Assembly: GCA_029974015.1 (NCBI GenBank) | Contig: JARKUF010000010.1 | Location: 62,001 to 126,000 of the forward strand | Reading direction: 5' to 3' | DNA: 64,000 bases | From: Spirochaetota bacterium | GTDB taxonomy: Bacteria; Spirochaetota; UBA4802; JAGODF01 | In this document: positions 7,807-15,980 of the stretch, one piece after another | How the letters are laid out: every line of letters starts with the position of its first letter | Numbering within the stretch: position 1 is the stretch's first letter | Program-made: the position numbers and the translations under genes | The notes under the pieces: model-generated | Told to the model about the DNA's origin: nothing | The model's database searches: none | The model's input: the letters and a program-made list of their open reading frames with translations, nothing else

Positions 7807-8685
7807 ATGTTTAAAAAGAAACAGAAGGAAGAAGACGCGCCCCGGGAACCTGCCTCCGATGCCCGGGTCCCTGACAAAGCCGAAGAGGAGCGGATGCTGA
7901 AGGAGAACCTTGGGCGTATTAAGCGCAAGATTGTGGTGCTCTCCGGAAAGGGAGGCGTGGGGAAAAGCACGGTTTCGGTTAACCTTGCCGCCGCCCTGGC
8001 GTCCCGGGGGCTCAAGACTGGGCTTCTCGATGTCGATATCCACGGCCCCAGCGTCCCGAAGCTTTTAGGGCTTGAGGGCCAGCGCATTGCCGCCACGGTC
8101 TCCGGGATGCTCCTCCCGGTTGAAAGCGCCGGTGGGCTCCGGGTGATGTCGATAGGCTTCATGCTGGACAATGCCGACAGCGCAGTGATATGGCGCGGGC
8201 CTTTGAAATACGGCGTCATCAAGCAGTTCCTGAAAGACGTCACCTGGGGCGACCTCGACGTTCTCGTGATAGACTCGCCTCCCGGGACCGGGGACGAACC
8301 CCTTTCCGTATGCCAGCTCATCGAAGACCCAACGGGGGCGGTCATAGTCACGACGCCCCAGGACGTGGCGATCACTGACGTTCGAAAATCGGTCAGCTTC
8401 TGTAAACAGCTCAACATGCCTGTTATCGGCGTCGTTGAGAACATGAGCGGCTTCATCTGCCCCCATTGCGGAAAGGAAACGCAAATTTTCAAAAACGGCG
8501 GCGGAGAAAGGATGGCCGCTGATATGGGAGTGCCTTTTCTTGGCAAAATCCCCATCGAAGCGGGGATCGCCGAAAACGGCGACGCGGGGCGGCCCTTTGC
8601 CGGCGACCCGGCAGAAAACGAAACGCCGGCCCGGAAAGCCTTCAACGCGATAATGGAAAATATACTACAAGGAGTATTCAAATGA
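7807..8685 (+). CDS. mrp: Mrp/NBP35-family iron-sulfur cluster carrier ATPase
   Basis: This 292-residue protein has a charged N-terminal extension, then the Mrp deviant Walker A (SGKGGVGKST, about residues 46-55), LDVDIHGPSVPKLLG, DSPPGTGDEPLS, a CPHCG pair near residue 219 that would bridge a [4Fe-4S] cluster in the dimer, and a typical C-terminal GKIPIE region. Mrp/ApbC proteins bind and transfer Fe-S clusters. ATG 7807 is chosen because AGGAG lies seven bases upstream. The stop overlaps the next gene's ATG by four bases, coupling it to a second NifX-like protein, which is the usual Mrp-NifX pairing of ORP loci. Confidence 0.9.
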   Translation: MFKKKQKEEDAPREPASDARVPDKAEEERMLKENLGRIKRKIVVLSGKGGVGKSTVSVNLAAALASRGLKTGLLDVDIHGPSVPKLLGLEGQRIAATVSGMLLPVESAGGLRVMSIGFMLDNADSAVIWRGPLKYGVIKQFLKDVTWGDLDVLVIDSPPGTGDEPLSVCQLIEDPTGAVIVTTPQDVAITDVRKSVSFCKQLNMPVIGVVENMSGFICPHCGKETQIFKNGGGERMAADMGVPFLGKIPIEAGIAENGDAGRPFAGDPAENETPARKAFNAIMENILQGVFK

Positions 8686-9020
8686 AGATAGCAATACCGG
8701 TCGCAGAGGGAAAACTCTGCATGCATTTCGGCCACTGCGAAACCTTCGCCCTTCTGGATGTCGATCCCGAGGGCAAGAAAATTACCGCGACGACGGAACT
8801 CGACGCGCCGCCCCACGAACCCGGGCTTCTGCCACGCTGGCTCGCCGAGAAGGGAGTAAAATGCGTCATAGCCGGCGGCATGGGACAGCGTGCCGTAGGG
8901 CTCTTCCGGGAGCGCGGCATCACGGTGATAACCGGAGCGCCTTCCGAAGCGCCGGAAAAGGTGGTGACCGACTTTTTGGAAAACCGCCTCGCTACCGGCC
9001 CCAACGCCTGCGACCATTGA
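8682..9020 (+). CDS. Second NifX-type cofactor-binding protein
   Basis: The 112-residue protein has the MKIAIPVAEGKLCMHFGHCE start, then GGMGQRAVGLFRERGI and ITVITGA, the hallmarks of the NifX/MTH1175 superfamily. Two cysteines, a histidine in HFGHC and a C-terminal Cys-Asp-His end are potential metal or cluster ligands that the first NifX-like protein of this operon (3558-3920) lacks. The two paralogues may therefore hold different cofactors or act at different steps. AAGGAG precedes the ATG, which overlaps the mrp stop. Confidence 0.85.
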   Translation: MKIAIPVAEGKLCMHFGHCETFALLDVDPEGKKITATTELDAPPHEPGLLPRWLAEKGVKCVIAGGMGQRAVGLFRERGITVITGAPSEAPEKVVTDFLENRLATGPNACDH

Positions 9021-9030
9021 GGAGCGCGTC

Positions 9031-9267
9031 ATGCCTAACTACGACTACATCTGCCTTTCATGCGCGCACCGTTTCGAGGTGCAGCAGGCCATGAGCGCCT
9101 CTCCGCTGGAGAACTGCCCCGAATGCGGAGGAAGCGTAAGGAGGATCATCACCGGAGGAAGCGGCTTTGTGATGAAGGGCGGCGCGCCCCGCACCACGGC
9201 CTGCGGGAAAGACACCCCCTGCTGTGGAAGAGGCGAGCCCTGCGGCAAGTCCCATGGCTGTCATTAA
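9031..9267 (+). CDS. FmdB-type zinc-ribbon protein with cysteine-rich tail
   Basis: A 78-residue protein beginning MPNYDYICLSCAHRFE, with CxxC (residues 9-12) and CPEC (about residues 30-33), the FmdB/CxxC_CxxC_SSSS regulatory zinc-ribbon motif. The family usually has a Ser-rich tail. Here the C-terminus is instead rich in cysteine and glycine (ACGKDTPCCGRGEPCGK) and could bind a metal. It is the last gene of the NifX/MinD operon, 10 bases after the second NifX-like gene, with an AGGAG ribosome site. Exact role unknown. Confidence 0.75.
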   Translation: MPNYDYICLSCAHRFEVQQAMSASPLENCPECGGSVRRIITGGSGFVMKGGAPRTTACGKDTPCCGRGEPCGKSHGCH

Positions 9268-9394
9268 GCGCCGGTGCGGGGGTTTTGAGGGTTAAAAAGA
9301 AAAAAGGCTTTCATTTTTCCGCCTCCCCTCTACTCTTGGCGTTGCCTTTTTCTAAAAAGCCGCTTATATCAGATCAAAAGAGGAGTATGATATT

Positions 9395-9931
9395 ATGTCA
9401 CAGGGATCGCGCGAGGAAAGAAAAAACAGGGTGATAGAGGCGCTTAACAGGGCCAGGGCCATGGAGCTCCACGCCATTTATCAGTACATGAACCAGCATT
9501 ACAGCCTGGATGATATGGACTTCGGCGAATTCGCCGCGAACATCAAGCTTATCGCCATCGACGAGATGCGCCACGCGGAAATGTTCGCCGAACGGATTAA
9601 AGAGCTTGGCGGCGAACCCGTCACGGAGCCCGCCGACAGGGTGACGAAGGGGCAGGAAGTTAAGGAAGTCTTCCCCTTCGACGCGAAGCTTGAGGACGAT
9701 ACGGTTGACGTCTACAACCAGTTTTTAAAAACCTGCGCCGATAATGGCGACAGCATCTCCATGAAGCTCTTCGAAACCATCATTGAGGAAGAACAGGAGC
9801 ACTTCAACTACTTCGACAATGTGAACAACCACATCACCTCCCTCGGAGCATCATATCTGGCGAAGGTGGCAGGGACCCCGTCGGAGACCGGGCCGGCATC
9901 GAAGGGCTTCGTGACGAAGAGCGGAGAGTAA
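9395..9931 (+). CDS. bfr: Bacterioferritin-like diiron protein
   Basis: The 178-residue four-helix ferritin-like protein has diiron ligand motifs in order: MELHAIYQYM (Glu 24), IDEMRHAEMF (Glu 57, His 60; the Met matches the haem-ligand position of bacterioferritin) and FETIIEEEQEH (Glu 127, Glu 133, His 136). The third-helix glutamate expected near residue 108 appears to be Gln, so the ferroxidase site may be altered; this rests on my by-eye alignment. It would store iron or remove peroxide in the cytoplasm. It lies 128 bases after the NifX/MinD operon and 53 bases before a peroxiredoxin, forming an oxidative-stress pair. Confidence 0.8.
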   Translation: MSQGSREERKNRVIEALNRARAMELHAIYQYMNQHYSLDDMDFGEFAANIKLIAIDEMRHAEMFAERIKELGGEPVTEPADRVTKGQEVKEVFPFDAKLEDDTVDVYNQFLKTCADNGDSISMKLFETIIEEEQEHFNYFDNVNNHITSLGASYLAKVAGTPSETGPASKGFVTKSGE

Positions 9932-9984
9932 AGTAAAGCACGGACTTAAAAAAGTAAGTAAAAATCTCGTTCCAGGAGGCGCCC

Positions 9985-10716
9985 ATGCCTGAAGAATTCA
10001 AACCGGGCTGTGCCCGTCCCACGGGAGGCCCCGTGGGAGAGGAGCCCATTCTCACAGAGAAGGGCGAAGAGATGGAAAAAACTACCAGGGAGGTAAAGCA
10101 GGCCATGATCCAGGTCGGAAAAAAAGCGCCCGATTTCAGCGCCCCGGCGTACCATCAGGGAAAATTCATCAATGTAAAGCTCTCGGAATACCTTGGCAAA
10201 TGGGTGCTCCTGTGCTTCTATCCGGGTGACTTCACCTTCGTTTGAGCGACAGAAATTTCGGCGGTCGCCGAAAAATACCCCGATTTCCAGAAGCTCGGAG
10301 TACAAATCCTTTCCATGAGCGTAGACAGCGTCTTCGTCCACAAAATGTGGAACGACAATGAACTCTCCAAGATGGTCCAGGGCGGAGTGCCCTTCCCCAT
10401 GCTCTCCGACGGAGGCGGCAGGGTCGGCACGGCCTACGGAATCTACGACGCCGATGCCGGTGTGGAGACCAGGGGACGCTTTATCATAGATCCCGACGGA
10501 GTGGTACAGGGATACGAAGTCCTCACGCCTCCGGTCGGGCGAAATGTCATGGAATCCTTCCGGCAGGTCCAGGCATTCCAGCTTGTCCGCGAGAAGAAGG
10601 GCGCCGAGGCGACCCCCTCGGGATGGAAGCCCGGCAAAATGACGCTTAAGCCCGGCCCGGACCTCGTGGGTAAGGTCTGGGAAGTCTGGAAGACCAGCAT
10701 GGCCTTTGACGATTAA
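9985..10716 (+). CDS. Selenocysteine-containing AhpC-type peroxiredoxin (UGA at codon 87)
   Basis: Read through the in-frame TGA at 10243-10245, the gene encodes 243 residues. Before TGA it reads [11 protein letters not shown] and [12 protein letters not shown]. After it come [22 protein letters not shown] and [16 protein letters not shown]. In AhpC/Prx1 proteins the sequence DFTFVCPTEI holds the peroxidatic cysteine, and TGA occupies exactly that codon, so selenocysteine is the simplest reading. Positions 10256-10273 can fold as a SECIS-like hairpin. The resolving cysteine of typical 2-Cys enzymes (EVCPA-W) is replaced by EATPSGW. A GGAGG site precedes the start. The alternative, a recent nonsense mutation, is less likely because the downstream half is fully conserved. 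Confidence 0.85.
10243..10276 (+). promoter_or_regulatory. UGA codon with SECIS-like hairpin
   Basis: TGA (10243-10245) is followed after 10 bases by a perfect stem, TTTCGGC (10256-10262) pairing with GCCGAAA (10267-10273), with a GGTC loop. The apical loop starts 18 bases after the UGA and has G at its first positions, both as expected for bacterial SECIS elements, which lie inside the coding region. Confidence 0.7.
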
Positions 10717-10724
10717 AAAGCCGG

Positions 10725-10757
10725 GGCCGGCGCGGGTAAACCGCGCCGGCCTTTTTT
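10725..10757 (+). terminator. Rho-independent terminator after the peroxiredoxin
   Basis: An 11-bp perfect GC-rich stem (10725-10735 with 10741-10751), a GTAAA loop and six T residues. Confidence 0.9.
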
Positions 10758-10787
10758 ACAGAAAAATATCATACAGGAAAATTCAAC

Positions 10788-11315
10788 ATGCCCATCTATC
10801 GGATTAAAGACCGCATCCCTTCCATTGACAAAAGCGCCTGGGTGGCCCCATCCGCGGAAATAATCGGCGATGTCCAGATTGGTAAAAACTGCTACATCGG
10901 CTGGGGGACCATCCTCCGAGGAGATTACGGTACAATCATCATCGGCGACGAATCCGCCATAGAGGAAGGAGTCATAATCCACGCCCGCCCCATGGGCGCC
11001 ACGAAGATAGGCTTCCGCGCCACCCTGGGACACGGCGCCCTGGTCCATAACGCGACCATCCGCGACTATGCCCTCATCGGGATGAGGGCCACCGTCTCGG
11101 ATTTCGCCGAGGTGGGGGAATGGGCCATCGTTGCGGAGCACGCCCTGGTGCCCCGCTCACAGTCCGTGCCGCCGGGAAAAATATACGCCGGTGTGCCCGC
11201 CAAAGAAATTGGCGAGGTGAAGGAGCGCAACAAAGCGGAGTTGGAACTGACCAAGCAGGTGTACGTGGACCTGGCGGCCCGGTACGGGGAGGAGTGTTCG
11301 ATTATTGGCAAATAA
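10788..11315 (+). CDS. Gamma-carbonic-anhydrase-like hexapeptide-repeat protein (YrdA/PaaY type)
   Basis: A 175-residue left-handed beta-helix protein with repeated I/V-G-x-x motifs (SAEIIGDVQIGKNCYIG, GTIIIGDESAIEEGV). It has three histidines in the positions that bind zinc in gamma-class carbonic anhydrases (IIHARP, GHGALVHN). A C-terminal helix (KERNKAELELTKQVYVDLAARY) would close the trimer. It may hydrate CO2 or be one of the many related proteins with no known activity. It stands alone after a strong terminator, and its ribosome site is weak. Confidence 0.85.
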   Translation: MPIYRIKDRIPSIDKSAWVAPSAEIIGDVQIGKNCYIGWGTILRGDYGTIIIGDESAIEEGVIIHARPMGATKIGFRATLGHGALVHNATIRDYALIGMRATVSDFAEVGEWAIVAEHALVPRSQSVPPGKIYAGVPAKEIGEVKERNKAELELTKQVYVDLAARYGEECSIIGK

Positions 11316-11339
11316 TGTAACAATTCATTCGCCAATTAA

Positions 11340-11552
11340 ATTGACAATTTTATTGATTTTCATTCCTTAATACGTGAGTATTCCAAATTATCACAACGAA
11401 CATTATCCAGGGATTTAGAAGAATTGATTAACACCGGCCTTTTAGATAAAAAGAAAGAAGGATATAGGGCCAAAGCTGAAATTCTAAGAAAATTTATGGC
11501 GTTAAGATTAAAAACTCAGGACATTTTCGGCGGGCGCGGTCAACAATTGTAA
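11340..11552 (+). pseudogene. Winged-helix domain remnant without start codon
   Basis: A stop-to-stop frame of 70 codons reads REYSKLSQRTLSRDLEELIN, TGLLDKKKEGYRAKAEILRK and ends GGRGQQL. This resembles the C-terminal winged-helix of Fic-family or similar regulators (the SQRTxSRDLxxLxxxGLL pattern). There is no start codon or ribosome site, and the composition is AT-rich, unlike the preceding gene. It is the 3' end of a lost gene. Confidence 0.5.
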
Positions 11553-11555
11553 AAT

Positions 11556-12689
11556 TCACGCTCCATTGCGCTCGGAATATATTATTTCTACAGTTCTGTT
11601 TCTTCCAGTTTCTTTTGCCTTGTATAAAGCTGAATCCGCAATCCGCAGAATTTCGTCCAGGTCTTTATGGCTGGCGATATCAAAAAATACGGCGCCTATG
11701 CTCACTGTGACATATTTAGACACGGACGAGGCTTTATGTTCTATTTTTTTTGCCGCCAGATTGTCATGAATTCTCTTTGTAATATCCTGCAGGTTTTCTT
11801 TCTTGACAGCGTTCAAAAAAACTAGAAACTCTTCTCCGCCTATTCTGAATACAATGTCATTATTTCTATATAAAGATTGCTGCAGGGTTGAAGCCACAAT
11901 TTTTAAGCAATTATCTCCTTCAAAATGCCCGTAGTGATCATTGTACTGTTTGAAAAAATCGATATCGACCATCAATACTGTAACGCTGGATGAATGTACC
12001 CTTCTGTCATTCAACAAATTGTTTATATATTTATCGAGATAATGCCTGTTAAATATTTCTGTTAAAGGGTCGGTGATTGAATGATGGTATAATTCAATAT
12101 TTGCTTTTTTTATAGTTTCGTCATATTCTTTTAAAAGTTTCACTATCATGCTTACAATTAGCATTACTATAAAGGCAATGATGGAATAATAAACTATCCA
12201 GTCGATATAAACCTCATGAGTAATGCTTGTAATATTTTCAGAGCTCATTTCATATACAGCACTATAAATTACAAAGGCAACTACGGAAAGAACACAGACA
12301 TATTTAAGCGCTCCCCTGGCAATTACGCTTAAAATAAAAATGGCTATAAATGAAAATAAGACTGAGGGCGTCAGAATGCTTCCGGAAAAATGTATTTCCA
12401 AAAATACTATGAAAGTATAAATAATTATTGAGATACCGGATGCGGCTTTAAAAAACCTTTCCTTCAGAGCGAACTCGGCAGATACGATTGGCAGAATAAT
12501 GCCAATCACCCAGATGAACTTTGCCTCGGGGTAATGATTTAGAAAACTGTCTGTAATCAGGGCGAGTAAAAATAGAATTGTCAAACCGAACTGGATGATT
12601 ACATACAGTCTTATATCCAGGGAATATATTTCACTATTTTTCAGGTATTGAAATACGCTGGATTTAAATAGTATTTTTCCTATCCTCAC
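11556..12689 (-). CDS. Membrane-bound diguanylate cyclase (GGDEF)
   Basis: This protein of about 377 residues has six predicted membrane helices in its first 190 residues, then a short linker helix and a GGDEF domain. The domain has the catalytic loop RIGGEEFLVF and an RNND inhibitory c-di-GMP site five residues before it. It should synthesise cyclic di-GMP in response to a membrane signal. I choose GTG 12689 because AAGGAT lies six bases upstream; the TTG at 12704 has no ribosome site. The gene is AT-rich compared with its surroundings and directly abuts a wHTH remnant, which suggests an acquired segment. Confidence 0.85.
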   Translation of the reverse strand: MRIGKILFKSSVFQYLKNSEIYSLDIRLYVIIQFGLTILFLLALITDSFLNHYPEAKFIWVIGIILPIVSAEFALKERFFKAASGISIIIYTFIVFLEIHFSGSILTPSVLFSFIAIFILSVIARGALKYVCVLSVVAFVIYSAVYEMSSENITSITHEVYIDWIVYYSIIAFIVMLIVSMIVKLLKEYDETIKKANIELYHHSITDPLTEIFNRHYLDKYINNLLNDRRVHSSSVTVLMVDIDFFKQYNDHYGHFEGDNCLKIVASTLQQSLYRNNDIVFRIGGEEFLVFLNAVKKENLQDITKRIHDNLAAKKIEHKASSVSKYVTVSIGAVFFDIASHKDLDEILRIADSALYKAKETGRNRTVEIIYSERNGA

Positions 12690-12881
12690 TTTATAATCCT
12701 TCAAACTGATCTGAAATCAATGGACAATGCTCGACGATCTTTCTGCAAAAGGCTGTATCTTCCATAAATTGGAAGAAATAAATAGCAATCACTTTTTACG
12801 CCTTTTTATAAAAGCCTTTTTTATTTGACTTTTCGTGTGAAAAACTATGACTGTGGGACTATACTATAAACTCAGCGCCCT

Positions 12882-12916
12882 GCTTTTCCCGCCCTCCGAA
12901 GACGGGCGGGAAAAGC
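12882..12916. repeat. Palindromic element copy (13-bp stem)
   Basis: GCTTTTCCCGCCC (12882-12894) pairs perfectly with 12904-12916 around a TCCGAAGAC loop. The core is nearly identical to the hairpins at 37970-38005 and 38084-38120. It could also act as a bidirectional terminator between the diguanylate cyclase and the following gene. Confidence 0.7.
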
Positions 12917-12965
12917 TTGTTTCACAGGGCTTTCATATAAAAATTAAGCATTAATTTCGGAGTAT

Positions 12966-14165
12966 ATGTTGAAAAAAAGCTTAGTCCTAATATTTTCACT
13001 AACAGCAGTGCTTTTACCCTGCGGGCTTTTTTCGGCGGAAAGCAATGAGCTTGCCGAAATAGCGATTCTGCCCTTCATGAATGAAACGCGGAAAAAAGAA
13101 TATGACTGGCTGAGCAAATCACTTGCCGAGGCCCTTCTCTCTTCCATGAACGAAAAGTTCACTTTTAAGCTCGTACCTCAAGACAGGCTTAAAGCCGGAC
13201 TTATCAAACATGGCCTGAGCGACGGCGCTATCTCTAAAAAGCACATTTATGAAAAAAAGGCTTCCTCCCTTTGCGCTGACATCGATGCGGATATTCTCAT
13301 TTTCGGCGGATATAACTCCAGCGCGGCCGATGATAGCCTTCAAGTTGAAAATTCCGTCTATCATAAATCCAAAGGGAAAATAACGGCGACCCTTCTGGAA
13401 ACCACCCCCATTACCGGCAAGATTTTTTTAATGGCCGACAGAGTCGCCCATAAAACCGTGGAGCACATAAAAGAAACGGCCCTCGCCGAAAAAAAAGACA
13501 AACAACAGCCAGCGGGCCCGGACAATAAAATTGTACTTAAAAAAACCGGACATGAGAAAAAATACCTGGGTCTGGGCCTGGTTTATAAATACATATCCAT
13601 CAGAGACTCACATGTCTTATATAAAGATGAATTCTTTAACGATAGCCTTATACTCTTTAATTATGACTTACACAGCATTGGCCTCACGGCCGACCTCACT
13701 TTCTTTGACAGGCTTTTGGACCTCCGCATGTCTATGTCAATATTAGGCGGAGAGGCTACAAATAGCCCTTCTGACCCCGGACTTGAATTAGAGATGGAGG
13801 GAGTAAAGGGATTTTCCGGCGCCCTTACCCTTGGCTTTGCCCCCTTTGTGTGGAACAGCTTAAGGCCCTGGGCAGGCCTGGGCTTACAGATTAATTACCT
13901 GAAACTTAAAACTTCTTCTAAAGACCAGGACCTTACCGGACACACCGGCTTTACATTGTTTCATCTTTGTTACATGGCCCTGCTGGGCGTAGACTGGCAG
14001 GTAATGGAAAATATTATGCTTTTTGCTGAAGCCGGGATTTTTACATACGATGGACATGGATCCATGGAGACAACAAGCGAATCAAACATCACCCTGGATA
14101 TAAGGAAAAAACATATCGATTTCGCCCTTTCAATAGGAGCGATGTATTTGATACACTTCAATTAG
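12966..14165 (+). CDS. Exported protein with TolB/CsgG-like N-domain and outer-membrane beta-barrel
   Basis: The 399-residue product has a signal peptide (residues 1-24) followed by a domain beginning LAEIAILPFMNETRKKEYDW, with LSKSLAEALLSSM and ADILIFGGY. This resembles the TolB N-terminal/FlgO/CsgG-like fold that occurs in periplasmic parts of secretion systems. From about residue 190 alternating aromatic-hydrophobic strands (KYLGLGLVYKYISI and GLGLQINYLKL, ending IGAMYLIHFN) indicate an eight-to-ten-strand barrel. It probably sits in the outer membrane with a periplasmic head. It precedes the surface lipoprotein locus at 14968-28534 but is separated from it by 800 bases. Function unknown. 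Confidence 0.7.
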   Translation: MLKKSLVLIFSLTAVLLPCGLFSAESNELAEIAILPFMNETRKKEYDWLSKSLAEALLSSMNEKFTFKLVPQDRLKAGLIKHGLSDGAISKKHIYEKKASSLCADIDADILIFGGYNSSAADDSLQVENSVYHKSKGKITATLLETTPITGKIFLMADRVAHKTVEHIKETALAEKKDKQQPAGPDNKIVLKKTGHEKKYLGLGLVYKYISIRDSHVLYKDEFFNDSLILFNYDLHSIGLTADLTFFDRLLDLRMSMSILGGEATNSPSDPGLELEMEGVKGFSGALTLGFAPFVWNSLRPWAGLGLQINYLKLKTSSKDQDLTGHTGFTLFHLCYMALLGVDWQVMENIMLFAEAGIFTYDGHGSMETTSESNITLDIRKKHIDFALSIGAMYLIHFN

Positions 14166-14967
14166 GGGTATAAATAGGGACCTTTTGGGTGGAATGGCCA
14201 TGTCCTGGCCCGTCGGTAATGAATTTTCCCGCTTTCATACGGTGGCACCCTTCATTCCGATTTCTCGAAACTATTATGATGACGCAGACTTCTCACGGTT
14301 GCTTCGGGCCGCCACATCCCTGCCCCGTATCTACGGAGACTCCCGCGAGACCTCACCCGGTTATCGCATATCCTTTTTCAGCCCCTCTCTGCTGCTAAAC
14401 ACCTATGTCCGCTTCCGAAAGGAGAACCAAAATCCATCCACTTCCTTTAATCCCACTCACTACCTAAACCGCGACTTCCGGGTATTAGGCCGCATCGTCC
14501 CATGGACACGCCACCTCGGACTGATTCCCCGTCTGCTTTCGCTTCTGCGGGAAAACATAACTGCTGCGATAGTCAACATTTGCAATTTATTAATAGCATC
14601 TATAAAAATTTTTAGATATCCCATGTGATTTTTTTGTCACCGCCTTAATTTTTGAAGTTTCCCTGGAAATTTGAAATTTAAAATAAAAATCTTGACTTTT
14701 ATAGTCTTTTTGTACACACTATCCCTAAAAAAGCCTTTCTGTGTTTTTTTTTCGCACTTATGTTAGAAATTTTGGTAGATTAATATATATTTGGAGATAT
14801 GGGAAACTCTTTGGAACTCAAGGTTTAAAATTCCCATACAGTTTGTAACTACTGACATACTCAGGGAAAAACCTGATTATTTAGAGATTACCTGTATTAC
14901 ACAGCAACAAGGCTTATAAATTAAATTGATTATATAATAATTATTATACAAAATAAGAAAAAATACG
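14166..14967. other. Long intergenic region with one doubtful frame and AT-rich leader
   Basis: An open frame at 14185-14628 (148 codons) has a plausible GGGTGG site but no recognisable family and unusual composition (many Ser, Arg, Pro and Leu). I regard it as decayed or non-coding. From 14630 the DNA is AT-rich and contains a degenerate palindromic-element copy at 14826-14892. It is a likely promoter region for the lipoprotein locus that follows. Confidence 0.4.
14826..14892 (+). repeat. Degenerate dispersed-element copy
   Basis: It shares the core AACTRCTGRCATACTCAG and the flanking AAATTCCCAT and TTATT-AGA-TT blocks with the copies at 37942 and 38053, but lacks their GC-rich hairpin. Confidence 0.55.
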
Positions 14968-15879
14968 ATGAATATTAAGTCATTTACAACTCATAAAGAT
15001 GCCCGGCCATATTCGAAAGCTTCAAGCGGCGTCTTTACTGCCATGTTGTCTTTTTTCGCGGCATTGCTTTTTCTTAACTGCGGCGCTTCGCCTTCCAGGA
15101 ATGTCATCACCTATGTGATGAACAATGTCCTTGTGAACGATACCCTGATTTCCGCCCCATATGAATTGACGCCTGGATCTGTCATTCGATGCGCCAAAGA
15201 CGGACTCGCGATTCTCCAGATAGGCGAAGCCGGGGCTATTGTTTTACGATCGGGCTCTTTTACATATCATGGACTAAATGAAGACGGCGCAATCGAAGTG
15301 GGCCTTGAAAAGGGAAGCTTAAGCGCCTCTGGTAAAAAGCGGGGGATGCATTTAAAAATTTTGACTCCGGAAGAAACCCTCACAAGCAAAAGGGCTTCAT
15401 TCGATTTCGTGAAAGACGACAATGCCCTGCGTGTGAGTGTTTTCGAGGGGCATGCGTCCCTCTCTCGAGGAAGGGCAGAAACGGCGCTAAAATCGGGTCA
15501 AATTCTTGAATTGTCCGAAGCTTCTCCCAGGGTGCGCAGGCTTACGCCCCAGGAAATGAGGCTTTTAAGCTTGATGAAACACATCCGCCTGGTCGACTTA
15601 GCAAAACACGACGCCATTCCCTCTTCGACTGTGCTTCCAGCGCCGGTCGCAATGGAAATTATTACATTAAATCCACCGGCCCTTACGGAAGAGCTGAAGC
15701 TCGCAACGCTGGAGCGGAAATACGGCCCGCTTTCAACGGTTACCGCTTCGAACGGGAAAAAGATCACGGGGCATTTGAAGGCCAGGGGAAAATATTATGA
15801 ACTGCATACAGTCGATGGAGTGGTGAAGCTGCCTCAATCCGAAGCAGCGTCGGTAAATTCGTACACTACGAGGAGATAG
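14968..15879 (+). CDS. FecR-domain lipoprotein
   Basis: A 303-residue lipoprotein with a long signal sequence ending LFLNC (lipid-modified Cys about 40), then a FecR-like beta-helical domain (GLAILQIGEAGAIVLRSGS, VGLEKGSLSASG, VSVFEGHASLSRG). This domain normally mediates protein-protein contacts in surface signalling or scaffold proteins. The C-terminal part (from about residue 230) includes a helical region and the pattern LSTVTASNGKKITGHLKARG, which looks like a small beta unit. It is the first gene of a probable unit with two giant lipoproteins and two outer-membrane barrel proteins. Its ribosome site is weak. Confidence 0.8.
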   Translation: MNIKSFTTHKDARPYSKASSGVFTAMLSFFAALLFLNCGASPSRNVITYVMNNVLVNDTLISAPYELTPGSVIRCAKDGLAILQIGEAGAIVLRSGSFTYHGLNEDGAIEVGLEKGSLSASGKKRGMHLKILTPEETLTSKRASFDFVKDDNALRVSVFEGHASLSRGRAETALKSGQILELSEASPRVRRLTPQEMRLLSLMKHIRLVDLAKHDAIPSSTVLPAPVAMEIITLNPPALTEELKLATLERKYGPLSTVTASNGKKITGHLKARGKYYELHTVDGVVKLPQSEAASVNSYTTRR

Positions 15880-15980
15880 TCGGACGAATTTTTTAATAAT
15901 ATATTTAAAATTTTTAACCATGAAAACCGATAATATCGAAAAGGGGTTTTACGCATTCTTTTCAAATGCGGAGGCGCGCC

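Noticed and set aside
14185..14628. 148-codon plus-strand frame after the TolB-like barrel gene
   Set aside because: No recognisable family, odd composition and no conserved-looking motif; described only as part of the intergenic region.
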